A stretch of DNA of 35,405 nucleotides, from assembly GCA_025399215.1 (NCBI GenBank), contig MU621271.1:1-35405 (forward strand), in the 5' to 3' direction. This document shows, in pieces, positions 1 to 7,912 of this stretch (its first letter is position 1; each line of letters begins with the position of its first letter). This DNA comes from Globomyces pollinis-pini (lineage: Eukaryota; Chytridiomycota; Chytridiomycetes; Rhizophydiales; Globomycetaceae). Position numbers and translations under genes: made by a program. The notes under the pieces are model-generated. The model was not told where the DNA came from. It saw only the letters and a program-made list of their open reading frames with translations, and did no database searches.

Positions 1-342
1 GGCGCAATGGTAAATGTTTTTGAATTACTTAGATTCTAGTAATGATTTGGATATACTACGAAAATGTATTGTGTCAAGTTGTTTTAGTAGATCGGCCAAA
101 TTAAATTGTGATGGAACTTATTCAACCGTGAAAGATGATGATCGAACTTAAAGTAGTTTGATAATCATTAACTATTTCAGAAAATGGATGAACTCTGTGT
201 TATCCAAAGGTGCTCTAGAATGTAGTCATTTGTTTTTGTTTTAATCATTAGTGAACCAAACTTAAAAATTGTTTATTACGAATGTGACTGTTGCAAGCCA
301 TTATCTTGTGTTATATTGTATGCATGCTTGTGCTATCACATT

Positions 343-594
343 ATGCCAAACGTTCTGGTCGAGGAAACCAATAGAGAAATTATAAGATCCTATGCCCTCT
401 CATCTCGGACCGAATATCTGTCCTGTTTGCTTATGGCTAACTCTATTCTACAGCATTGCGTGCCAAATCTAGTAAAACAACCTTTACTATATTTGCTGGA
501 AGTCATCATTGGATCGAATAATACGCATGAGTATGTTTGGAAAGGCGAATTTGAGAGATTCAAGATTGATGAAGCTCATTTACACACTAAGTAA
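343..594 (+). CDS. Unrecognised open frame, possible gene fragment
   Basis: An 83-codon open frame begins at an ATG (HIMPNVLVEE...) and ends in TAA. The composition is protein-like (LLMANSILQHCVPNL, LLYLLEVIIG) and mostly helical, but I recognise no family. It lies in the repeat-rich left end, about 60 bp before the first telomere-like block, so it may be a relic of a mobile element or an exon of a gene outside the window. The frame stays open upstream of the ATG only briefly. Little supports it beyond openness and composition. Confidence 0.2.
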   Translation: MPNVLVEETNREIIRSYALSSRTEYLSCLLMANSILQHCVPNLVKQPLLYLLEVIIGSNNTHEYVWKGEFERFKIDEAHLHTK

Positions 595-626
595 TTATAT
601 TTTAATATCATTAGTGGCAACAAGTT

Positions 627-1465
627 CTAATCATTGTGGCTATCCCTATTTATAACCCTAACCCTAACCCTAAGTAGTTGAGTAGAGCTCTTCGGAAGGC
701 TGTGGTAGAGTAATGCACAAAACGCACAGATTTTGGCAAATTGCTTTTGTTCTTCCGTAGCAGCAACCATAAGAGTGTTTCCAAACTGGTTGAGAAGGTC
801 TTGCAGAGACGTCATGAACTCAAACAGCGTTTGGTGTTTGCTCTGCTCACTACCAATGATGGTGTAATACCATTCAGTGATAGTAAGACTTTTAGGTTAT
901 CGGATGGCTTCCGCATGAATTTGTCCAGATTGTGGATCATTTTGTCCAATTTGATATGAACACGAAGGCCTTCACAATTGCTTAAAGCAATGTGTCCAAT
1001 TTGTTTGCTAAGACTTGAAAGAAGGTACTGAGCACGTTGTTCTTCCGTTAAAGTCATGCTGTTAATGTTTTCGATCAAGAAGACACGGTGTGTCATCCAC
1101 CGAGTAGTGATGACGTACTTTGAGTGGTTGAACTTTGATGGTTTCTTTTGGTCCTTGGTAGCAGTAGCAGCAATTAACGAAGAGGAAAAGGGTCTTTCTG
1201 AAAATGAGAGGCTTGCATACGAGCAGTTATTACTACTGATGTTCCTGGAAGTAAAGTATTTTCATATTGTTCAAACGTTTGCGGTTCTCCGTCAAAATTA
1301 AAGACACCAATAGGAAGCGTATTTGGTTCATATCCGGCAGCTGAGCAACGATTCCAGTATATGTCGCCTTTTTTATCACTATCACTTGGAATAGAAATAA
1401 CATTTACGTTCAGCCGCTTACGTGCAAGTTTGCAACGTACTTCAAACTCAGCCGAATTTTTTACT
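627..1465 (-). pseudogene. Decayed coding segment bounded by telomeric repeats
   Basis: The - strand is open in three successive frames. The first runs from the telomeric block down to a TAA at 1174-1176 and contains NVISIPSDSDKKGD and LPIGVFNFDGEPQTF. The second ends at 812 and contains MTHRVFLIENINSMTLTEEQ and SKQIGHIALSNCEGLRVHI. The third ends at 627 and contains MTSLQDLLNQFGNTLMVAAT. The third frame reads straight through the telomeric block as LRVRVRV. Each piece looks like real protein, so this is most simply one gene with two frameshifts, or one with unrecognised short introns. No ATG opens the first frame; it begins at the TTAGGG block, as if truncated there. The family is unknown. 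Confidence 0.4.
653..673 (-). repeat. Interstitial telomere-like block (TAACCC)3TAA
   Basis: Three perfect units of the CCCTAA telomere strand plus TAA. It pairs in inverted orientation with the TTAGGG block at 1465-1476; the decayed open frame between them runs into both blocks. Confidence 0.9.
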
Positions 1466-1476
1466 TAGGGTTAGGG
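1465..1476 (+). repeat. Interstitial telomere-like block (TTAGGG)2
   Basis: Two perfect TTAGGG units, inverted relative to the block at 653-673. The decayed - strand coding segment begins exactly here. Confidence 0.85.
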
Positions 1477-1516
1477 TGATGCACTTCTTCGTGAGTGTCA
1501 AATAATCAAGTCAATA

Positions 1517-1775
1517 GAAAACACTCAAGGTAATGAAATTCGTTTTAATCAATCATGACAGTGATCGAGTTGCAAACACAACTAAACAAATGAACAGAAA
1601 ACACTCAAGGTGAAGTCAAATTTAGTTAATCACGATAGTGATCGAGTTACAACAAAACAAAGTAAACAAACAAGCAAATCAACTGACATCGTTCATAAAT
1701 GAAAAAGTTTTGCTCATTCACGATAGTGATCGAGTTACAACAAAACAAAGTAAACAAACAAGCAAATAAATCAAT
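1517..1775. repeat. Tandem repeat, three units of about 77-88 bp
   Basis: The phrase GAAAACACTCAAGGT occurs at 1517 and 1597 (80 bp apart). A longer block containing GATAGTGATCGAGTTACAAC and a run of AAACAAAG/CAAGCAAAT occurs near 1551 (diverged), 1628 and 1716. The last two copies are nearly identical. The units are AT-rich and non-coding, a minisatellite between two telomere-like blocks. Confidence 0.8.
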
Positions 1776-1884
1776 TGAAATCGAGAGTATAACATTGGGT
1801 GATATTACAATATTGAATAAAAGATTAAAGACTATAATATTAGTGGATTGCAATTACCTGAGTGAGAGTCAGAATCGAACTCGT

Positions 1885-1893
1885 TAACCCTAA
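1885..1893 (-). repeat. Telomere-like motif TAACCCTAA
   Basis: A 9-bp C-strand telomere motif. It faces the TAGGGTTAGG motif at 2394-2403 across a segment of about 500 bp that carries a Myb/SANT-like open frame. Confidence 0.6.
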
Positions 1894-2195
1894 GCACTTC
1901 TGTATTATCTTATTAGACATAGATTTAAAACCTAAGAATCAGAACAATTATTGCTACCTCAGGAAAGATTCACTAATCAAGAAACAGGAAATAATATTCC
2001 AATGAAATCGGTGGCGTTTGTGGTACGATATCCACTTCTTTAGAGTTAATAGTGGTGTGCTTTTACTGACATACAATAGGGATTATTATCAGTATAAAAT
2101 GCCACTGCCGTTAGAGGCTGTAAGCTCTAACCTGTAATGGCAGCGCCATTGCTTGTTCCTTTAAGTCAGAGATAAGTAATACCTCTACATTTTCT

Positions 2196-2357
2196 TTAAA
2201 AACTATCCGGATCTCGTGCAGTGATATTGTTTGGTCTATTAATGTTATACTGTACTCCTACCTGCTTCCACTCGTTTGATCCAGTGGGGAGCACTCGCGC
2301 TACCATAAGCAGAAGTCTCTCTGTGTCGGCTTCTTTATAATTGGCACTACCAGACAT
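2196..2357 (-). CDS. Myb/SANT-like DNA-binding mini-protein, probably truncated
   Basis: A 53-codon open frame starts at ATG (MSGSANYKEADTERLLL). It has the pattern of the Myb/SANT-like domain seen in many fungal and oomycete proteins: an N-Y-x(2)-E/A-D-x(2)-LL opening, LPTGSNEWKQV as the second helix, then YN-x-RP and ARDPDSF before the third helix. In relatives a basic K-R-K-F segment follows; here a TAA comes directly after DSF, next to a T run, so a frameshift is likely. A downstream open stretch (LKEQAMALPLQVRAYSL) could be the displaced remainder. It sits inside a segment bounded by telomere-like motifs and may be mobile-element cargo. Confidence 0.45.
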   Translation of the reverse strand: MSGSANYKEADTERLLLMVARVLPTGSNEWKQVGVQYNINRPNNITARDPDSF

Positions 2358-2393
2358 ATTATACTACTAATAGTTAAATAAAAATTGTATTGC

Positions 2394-2418
2394 TAGGGTT
2401 AGGTAACATAGGGTTGGG
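2394..2418 (+). repeat. Telomere-like motifs TAGGGTTAGG and TAGGGTTGGG
   Basis: Two G-strand motifs lie 15 bp apart (2394-2403 and 2409-2418), the second with one substitution. They are inverted relative to 1885-1893. Confidence 0.6.
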
Positions 2419-2602
2419 TGGATTTTTTTTCTTCTAACTTGCATGAGTTTCGAGGATCGGTTGGGATCAGAGACCATGGCCAGTAATCCTGCAGGAAAAG
2501 AATTGTTGATCAGATGGTGTGTTTTGTTAAAGGCAGCTGTTCTGCGAGATTGGGTATTAGTAGACCGTTCTGCAGCTGATGGAACTCGTTAATGAATGTT
2601 AA

Positions 2603-2983
2603 TCATTGAAGAAATTGTTCTTTGGTCATGGTGAGTAGAGGATGTAGGTTTTCCGAATTGTGGAAGTGATTGACGTTGCGAGCGAACATAAGGGAAAAGA
2701 GTGTGAAACCGTGAAGGCAGAAGGTGTTGCTAGTCAGATAGAATTGGATAGCCGGGATATGTGAATCCCAAGTATTGTTGGCGTCTTCGAGGAGTTTGAA
2801 GAGTGTGGTTTTGACTCTCTTGACGGATGCTTTTGCAAGACCGTTCGCTTGCGGGTAGTATGCTGTGATGAGACGGTGGTCAATGGTGGAGAGTTTCATA
2901 AATTCGTGGATAAGTAGAGATACAATCTCATTTGCGTTGTCTGAATGTAATATCCTTGGAAATCGTTTAATGGATGGATACTT
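2603..2983 (-). pseudogene. Ty3/gypsy retrotransposon integrase fragment
   Basis: This 126-codon open frame matches the integrase core and what follows it in Ty3/gypsy Pol. In order it shows LHSDNANEIV (second catalytic Asp, usually SDNG-x-EF), HRLITAYYPQANGLAKA (usually H-x-x-T-x-YHPQ-x-NG-x-x-E), WDSHIPAIQFYLTSNT (usually W-x-x-x-L-x-x-A-x-x-x-Y-x-x-x-x-H) and GFTLFSLMFARN (usually G-x-x-P-x-E-L-x-F-G). The catalytic Glu after PQ-x-NG is replaced by Lys. The N-terminal zinc finger, first Asp, reverse transcriptase and LTRs are missing. It is an inactive remnant, placed back-to-back with the + strand DIRS fragment. Confidence 0.75.
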
Positions 2984-3010
2984 TCAAGCTAAAGAAGAGG
3001 TAAATATTTA

Positions 3011-3409
3011 GCTTCCACAATCCAAGCAATCCTGCCAGCTCGGCTACAATACCGCTCTCTAGAATTACGTCAAACCTTAGCTCTCCTAGAACACAACCAC
3101 AACTGGAATGCCACGATCAATCTCGATACAACCTCTCTTCAAGACCTACCCTGGTGAAATAAGCAAATCACTCTTTGGAAGGGATGACCTCTCGCATTGG
3201 ATCAACCGAATCCTCACCTGGAGTTTTTCACCGATGCCTCTCAAATAGGATGGGGTCACTCAAATGCCTTACAAGGTCTCTGGGACATCCACGAACTAGA
3301 TCATTTTTACTTAGTAAATATCCATCGTCTAATCATTCGAATCGTACTAAAGTATATGGTAGGGTTTGCGTTAGCGAGGTTAGAGGTAGCTACTGGGTTG
3401 ACTGATTAA
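3011..3409 (+). pseudogene. DIRS-type retroelement RT/RNase H fragment with two stops
   Basis: One frame runs the whole length, interrupted only by TGA at 3155-3157 and TGA at 3185-3187. It reads TIQAILPARLQYRSLELRQT, then LDTTSLQDLPW, then LEFFTDASQIGWGHSNALQG. This is the typical succession at the end of the reverse transcriptase and the start of RNase H in DIRS-like (tyrosine-recombinase) retroelements, with TDAS-x-x-GWG as the RNase H signature. The tail after WDIHELDHF is diverged. I found neither a tyrosine recombinase nor split direct repeats nearby. Only two stops in about 130 codons suggests recent decay. Confidence 0.7.
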
Positions 3410-3658
3410 CAAAAAGTTTTGTTGAACTTTGTAGATACTTTTGAGTTTGCTTCGGTAGGTAGTAATTCTTAGGGCACTCCTTTCAACTTGGTACAACTAC
3501 CAACCAAACTTTTCTTACGGATTTGTTTGCTACCGCTCCGCCTGTTCCGTCTCCGGTTACACCATTGTTGCTTGCATTATCTGTAGTAATTGTATGTAGT
3601 TTTTCTATAATCAATCTGAATAATCTGCTTATATGCATTGGCAATATGGACTCCATCC

Positions 3659-3670
3659 AACCCTAACCCT
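3659..3670 (-). repeat. Telomere-like block AACCCTAACCCT
   Basis: Two C-strand units. It faces the TTAGGGTTA motif at 3981-3989 across about 310 bp of very AT-rich DNA in which I see no gene. Confidence 0.65.
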
Positions 3671-3980
3671 TTTTGTATACGAAAGATGTAGTCACGGTCA
3701 TAAAAAATTTTTTAGGGCTTGCCCGTCTTCTTCTTCTAATGGAAATCTTGACTCTGTATGTGTTAGTTTATTTTATTGGTATTGATGCATTAAAGTGCCA
3801 CACCCAAAGAGGTAGGTAAAATCAAATCTAATAGGTTAAAGCAAATTATAGAATAAATTGCAACAGACAGTGTTTATTTTAATCTTTTAGAAAATTTGAA
3901 TAAAAAAACAAACAATTTTTATTTTGACTTTAGAAAATATCGGCATAATTAATTTTCTTCCTCAGATTCACCTGTGGGGT

Positions 3981-3989
3981 TTAGGGTTA
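3981..3989 (+). repeat. Telomere-like motif TTAGGGTTA
   Basis: A 9-bp G-strand motif, inverted relative to 3659-3670. It is the third left/right pair in this region. Confidence 0.6.
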
Positions 3990-4080
3990 CTCCTTGAAAA
4001 GGAGCATCTATTCAGGTGGTAAGGGAGTCAGTACCTATATCTAACTAAGCCGAACAAAAAAGTCAGGCGATACCTTTGTA

Positions 4081-4212
4081 ATGGAGGGATTCTATCATTC
4101 TGATTTGTCAATTGAGTATCCAGTTGGATATCAATCATGGCGAAACGACTTCTTAGAGCCAGGGATAATCGCTACTAAAGCAGTTGTCGATACTGTACAT
4201 ATTTCTCAATAA
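4081..4212 (+). CDS. Short unrecognised open frame (43 aa)
   Basis: An ATG-initiated frame with protein-like composition (FYHSDLSIEYPVGYQSWRND, FLEPGIIATKAVV). A second short frame with a similar look starts at an ATG near 4419 (SDGTFKNRFVENPGWNQLL). They may be pieces of one decayed gene or exons of a split one. No family is recognised. Confidence 0.25.
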   Translation: MEGFYHSDLSIEYPVGYQSWRNDFLEPGIIATKAVVDTVHISQ

Positions 4213-4516
4213 AAGATAACAATTTTAATTGGTAAAGCTATTCAATATATTATTCAAACTAATGTATGAGTCTTTCTATTATTACCTTTCCAATTCCAAT
4301 ACGTGCTTTGCTATCCCTGCCCGTTATTTATCCGAACGGTTAAGTCATTGGATGCCTATTACCTACTTCTTCATCGGATCAATTGAGACTCGATGTTCTG
4401 GCCAAAAGGATTCTCCATCATGAGTGATGGGACTTTTAAGAATCGTTTCGTGGAGAATCCAGGATGGAACCAGCTTCTTTAATTGAACAGTGCTATTAAC
4501 GCATCGAGTAAAAAGT

Positions 4517-4847
4517 CTAGAGTGAAACCTGTAGCATCTCTACTTGTGGACTTAAGAATGCAAGATCTGTAATGGTGTATTTTTCTCCTGTAATAATTGC
4601 TGGTGTGTTTTCGTTCGTCTCTTGATCATTTTCTCGTGCTTCTGGTTCTATTAAAAATAGAAAAATATATAATACCTTTTTGTTTTGGTTTATGCACTTG
4701 ATTAGCTTTTTCTTCAACCTTCTTGTTCAAATATTTCTGGGCTTTTTGTTTTTCTAAAGTTAGTTGAGAAGATATACGCTTTTCATTCCATTCCGATTGA
4801 GTTTTCATTGCAGAGCATAAATGCTTAACTGGTATGTGTCCCTGCAT
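4517..4847 (-). CDS. Small hypothetical protein, two exons
   Basis: Exon 1 (4847-4676) begins at ATG (MQGHIPVKHLCSAMKTQ) and exon 2 ends at TAG 4517. They are joined by removing a 28-nt GT-AG intron at 4648-4675. The intron size, GTATTA donor and exact frame restoration match the other introns here and are the main reason to believe the gene. The product has 100 aa. Its middle is helical and strongly charged (LTLEKQKAQKYLNKKVEEK) and its second half acidic (EPEARENDQETNEN). No family is recognised. The frame stays open upstream of this ATG through a telomere-like inverted motif, so the true start could be further upstream. Confidence 0.45.
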
Positions 4848-4887
4848 GGCAACCCGGCAGAAAAAACTGATTCTATGCCAGAGTTTA

Positions 4888-4919
4888 TTAGGGTTATGAT
4901 TGACTTGAGATAACCCTAA
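4888..4919. repeat. Telomere-like inverted pair (hairpin)
   Basis: TTAGGGTTA at 4888-4896 and its perfect 9-bp inverse TAACCCTAA at 4911-4919 are separated by 14 nt. The orientation is opposite to the three longer pairs upstream: here the G-strand motif comes first. Confidence 0.65.
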
Positions 4920-6191
4920 CAAACACTGACATAAAGTCAGTTTGTTAAAGTAAGTGAGTAGATCAACTCATCTTTTATGGGTGCTGTGGCGTACTCCTAA
5001 AAGCACCGAGAGATCTTATTTTTGTTTTTTTGTTCCTTAGCGTAGCTTCTCTTTGGCTTGCCGCCCCATGTATTAGATTGGTGAAATTTGCAAGTGGGTT
5101 AATAACGCGTGTAAAAAAATCAGTCAGAAATTGGAATACTATTTTAAACGGTCATAACAGTATATTTTTAAAAACTTATTCTTTTTTCGAATAAAAAAAG
5201 TATCAGGCGATGAATATAGAAATGTAAATGGCAGAATGATTCGGCTAAATGGACAGTTCATAAATAAGATTGAGTCATTGTTCAACTAGTGAAAGGGTCT
5301 GGAAATATAAAAGGTTGTTTGTTGAGAAAGCTAAAGAATTGGGTTACCCTTTTAGTAGTGTGCTATACTATATGCATTTCCTCAATGTAAGAAGCTGAGA
5401 ATTCAAACAATCTCCTATTAGTGTGAAAACGCAACAATGAGGCTGAATTCATTGTGTTGCAGTAGATGATAATGATCGCACTTAATCTCTTTTCATTAGA
5501 GTATTTTGAGACTTTCACCAAGGATGCGGTTATGCAAGGCATAGTCGTCGATTTTGATAAATATTCAGTGAAGAGTTAGTCATGATGAGTTCTTAAATGT
5601 CTCTGTATTAGCTCCAACTCATACTTAAATTACTATCCCACCAGTAACGCGCTTACATTTCCGGTTCTTTTATGAGTCTTTCCTTCTGATGTGACTTAAC
5701 GGGTACTGGTGAAAGAGGAGCCAGTTCGAAAGGCCCAGCTGGTGGTCATTTCTTTGGATAAAGACACCATAATAGTCAAAGATCCAACACACAAGCATTC
5801 TACTATTAAGATCAATGAAGAATTTTTCAAAGATATTATCTCCTGACTTCAATGTCCTGTTGTCAAGCTTTTTCAAAGATATTATCTCCTGACTTCGGTG
5901 TCCTGTTGTCAACCTATGTTCTCCCACAACTGTACAAATCGATTCTTACCTTGATTCTTCTCTTCTTAGAAGCACACAACTACTATTCCCTTTTCCACCT
6001 ATTCTTCGTGTGCTTCCTCCTACGTATAGTGTTCACCTGATATATATCACTTCCTACCACGTCAACTATTGCCTACCATTTTCTGGATCTCATCATTTAC
6101 TTGTGATTCCCTTGTCGTGTTTCTCTTCAGGTGCCTTCTGCACTGCGTTTAATGACCATAATGATTCTTTAGCGCTTCAAACCTGTATTCT
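4920..6191. other. Intergenic, no clear gene; contains a tandem duplication
   Basis: About 1.3 kb of AT-rich sequence. The only open stretch of note is on the - strand at 5670-5927. It has no ATG near its start, is protein-like in part (FFIDLNSRMLVCWIFDYYG) and contains the 46-bp duplication at 5823-5914. Nothing is recognised. Confidence 0.5.
5823..5914. repeat. Tandem duplication, two 46-bp copies
   Basis: Copy 1 (5823-5868) and copy 2 (5869-5914) share TTTTTCAAAGATATTATCTC and the rest of the unit with three mismatches. Because 46 is not a multiple of three, the copies are read in different frames within the - strand open stretch. Confidence 0.85.
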
Positions 6192-6464
6192 TCATTGATC
6201 CTTACAAGAGCTCATAACCTTGTAGGTTACTAAACTAGAGGATCCATCATTTTGTATCACATCTTCTATTACTAAGTATTCACATTTTGGAAGCAGGAAC
6301 GAATCACGAGGGAGATAGTCTATATGCTTTACATCCAAGTTTTTGTCTTCTTTCGATTGATTGTAGTGACCACAATCCGAATTCTCATTTGATGGATCTT
6401 CACAAAAAGAAACACAAATACATAAATATAGTCCGACGATACTGTAACCCTTTCTAATTGAATG
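6192..6464 (-). CDS. Probable terminal exon of an unknown gene
   Basis: A 90-codon - strand frame is open from just after a TAG at 6465-6467 to a TGA at 6192. It reads in part GLYLCICVSFCEDPSNENSD, DYLPRDSFLLPKCEYLVIED and SSLVTYKVMSSCKDQ, which looks like genuine protein. There is no ATG near its 5' end, so it should be a downstream exon. A 23-nt candidate intron (GTTTTC...TTCAG, about 6533-6555) would bring a short ATG exon (MQRSVLYINLDQF) into the same frame. The TAG at 6465 would still interrupt unless a 15-nt GT...AG segment around it is also spliced. It could equally be a pseudogene. The family is unknown. Confidence 0.35.
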   Translation of the reverse strand, partial: HSIRKGYSIVGLYLCICVSFCEDPSNENSDCGHYNQSKEDKNLDVKHIDYLPRDSFLLPKCEYLVIEDVIQNDGSSSLVTYKVMSSCKDQ

Positions 6465-6646
6465 CTACAGTTGAAATGGAAGAACAACCACCATGCTGGA
6501 TTTACTGCACCTATTTTGTAGATTTCTGGCATCTGAAAAAAGATAAAATGAAAACGAAATTGATCTAAATTTATGTACAGGACAGACCGTTGCATATTTG
6601 TTGTTTTCTAATTAATTCAGTGCCTTGATGATTTTCGAAATTAGAA

Positions 6647-6823
6647 ATGTTTTGGGATAGTACTTTTGACAGGTTCATCAACTCGAAGCAAATGGTTCAG
6701 TTAAATCACAATCTAGTAAATAATATTTCATCCACATCTTCGAGTGAGCAATCTACAAGCATATTATCCTTTGATGTAAGTTTAGAATTACAATTACGTA
6801 ACAACCCAAAGACATATAAGTAA
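6647..6823 (+). CDS. Short open frame upstream of the velvet gene
   Basis: A 58-codon frame from ATG (MFWDSTFDRFINSKQMVQL), Ser-rich in the middle. Its TAA overlaps a GTAAGC donor-like site, and a GTAAGT site lies inside it. It could be an upstream exon of the velvet gene 450 bp downstream, a separate small gene, or chance. No family is recognised. Confidence 0.2.
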   Translation: MFWDSTFDRFINSKQMVQLNHNLVNNISSTSSSEQSTSILSFDVSLELQLRNNPKTYK

Positions 6824-7278
6824 GCCAACTTCATGCTTTTTGGTACATTTCGATCTTCCTTTTTTGCCTACCTCTATAATGAGTCAATATTTCAGTGAAT
6901 AAATCTTCTGAACAAGTACCTGACAAGATCTAGGATTGTTAGGACATAAATTACCAATTCCACCAAATGAGGATATGGAAATAAACCGTAACTAAAAAGG
7001 TAAGTAATACATTTTACCTTAATAATTGCAGGTAAAATAAATTGTTTCATTCATATTGTTACGATTTCCTTTTCATTTTCCGCCTTCCTTGAAACTCCCA
7101 AAATTTCTTTTTTTGTCAACTACCACAACAAACAAACGATTGTTTATACCTTATTCTTCTCAAAAATAACAGGTATACATATATATAACCAGTATCGATG
7201 TCACATCAGTTAATGGAAGAAAGTCTCAGCAAATATACAATTCAAAAACTATCCGAATCTCAAGGTTTCTAGTCCATA

Positions 7279-7912
7279 ATGTTTAACGATATAGTCGAAT
7301 CAAAAAGCAGATTGACTTTAAAACTATTGGAGCATCCGGATAGAGCAAGGTGTTGTGGAAATGGTTCGCACGACATAAGGTCAATCAACCCTGTAAGAAT
7401 TATTATATGTAAGTTCTAATATCAACTAGACTCCCATACTTCAGTTAAAAGGAAAGCTAAACCATCACGAAAGGTTTTGATAAAGTTATGTAATTGTTAG
7501 TACCAGTGATTGGTTGGCAATTGTAACTCTTTGGTCTGTTGATAAGAGCAATGAACCATTAAAAGAACAGCCAGAAAATCTAATTGGAAATACAATTGCG
7601 GAATCTCGAAGTCTGGAAGATCTTTCAGGAGTTGTGGGTACTTTTTTCATATTTCCGCATTTGTATATAAAGAAGGAGGGTGTGTATCGTTTATGTTTTC
7701 GACTGGTACGCATATTTAGGTATAAATTGTTTACTCATAACCTCAGTCCTGATCGAGTTGAACTACTTCCAGAGTCTAATCTGCTTGATACCATATATTC
7801 GAACCCTTTTAGAGTGTATACTCCAAGGCACTATCCTGGTAAATCGAAACCAAGCATGTTAATGAGATTTCTTGCCAAACAAACCATTGACTTAAAAGCT
7901 CGCAATTTATAA
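7279..7912 (+). CDS. Velvet-domain transcriptional regulator
   Basis: Velvet proteins are fungal DNA-binding regulators of development and secondary metabolism (VosA/VelB/VeA group). Exon 1 from the ATG gives LEHPDRARCCGNGSHDIR followed by INPVRIII, matching the domain start (QQP-x-RAR-x-CG-x-G-x-x-DRR-x-x-x-PPP-x-VQL). The later part gives VVGTFFIFPHLYIKKEGVYR (family: FFVFPDLSVRTEGRFRL) and SNPFRVYTPRHYPGKSKPS (family: PF-x-VY-x-x-x-x-FPG). Best fit: intron 1 at 7409-7429 or 7409-7444, intron 2 at 7485-7506, and a 27-nt in-frame segment at 7720-7746 that may be a retained or skipped intron, giving about 182-196 aa. The product is little more than the velvet domain. The boundaries between 7409 and 7506 are uncertain and a broken copy is not excluded; the family call is secure. 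Confidence 0.7.

Noticed and set aside
1517..1775. CRISPR-like array
   Set aside because: Units are about 80 bp with diverged copies and no repeat/spacer alternation, in a eukaryotic sequence.
3175..3405. Separate + strand ORF overlapping the DIRS fragment in another frame
   Set aside because: The TDAS-x-x-GWG frame explains the region; the other frame is a shadow.
7680..7862. Alternate-frame ORF inside the velvet gene
   Set aside because: The velvet frame carries the conserved FFIFPHL and PFRVYTP motifs; the alternate frame has no recognisable content.
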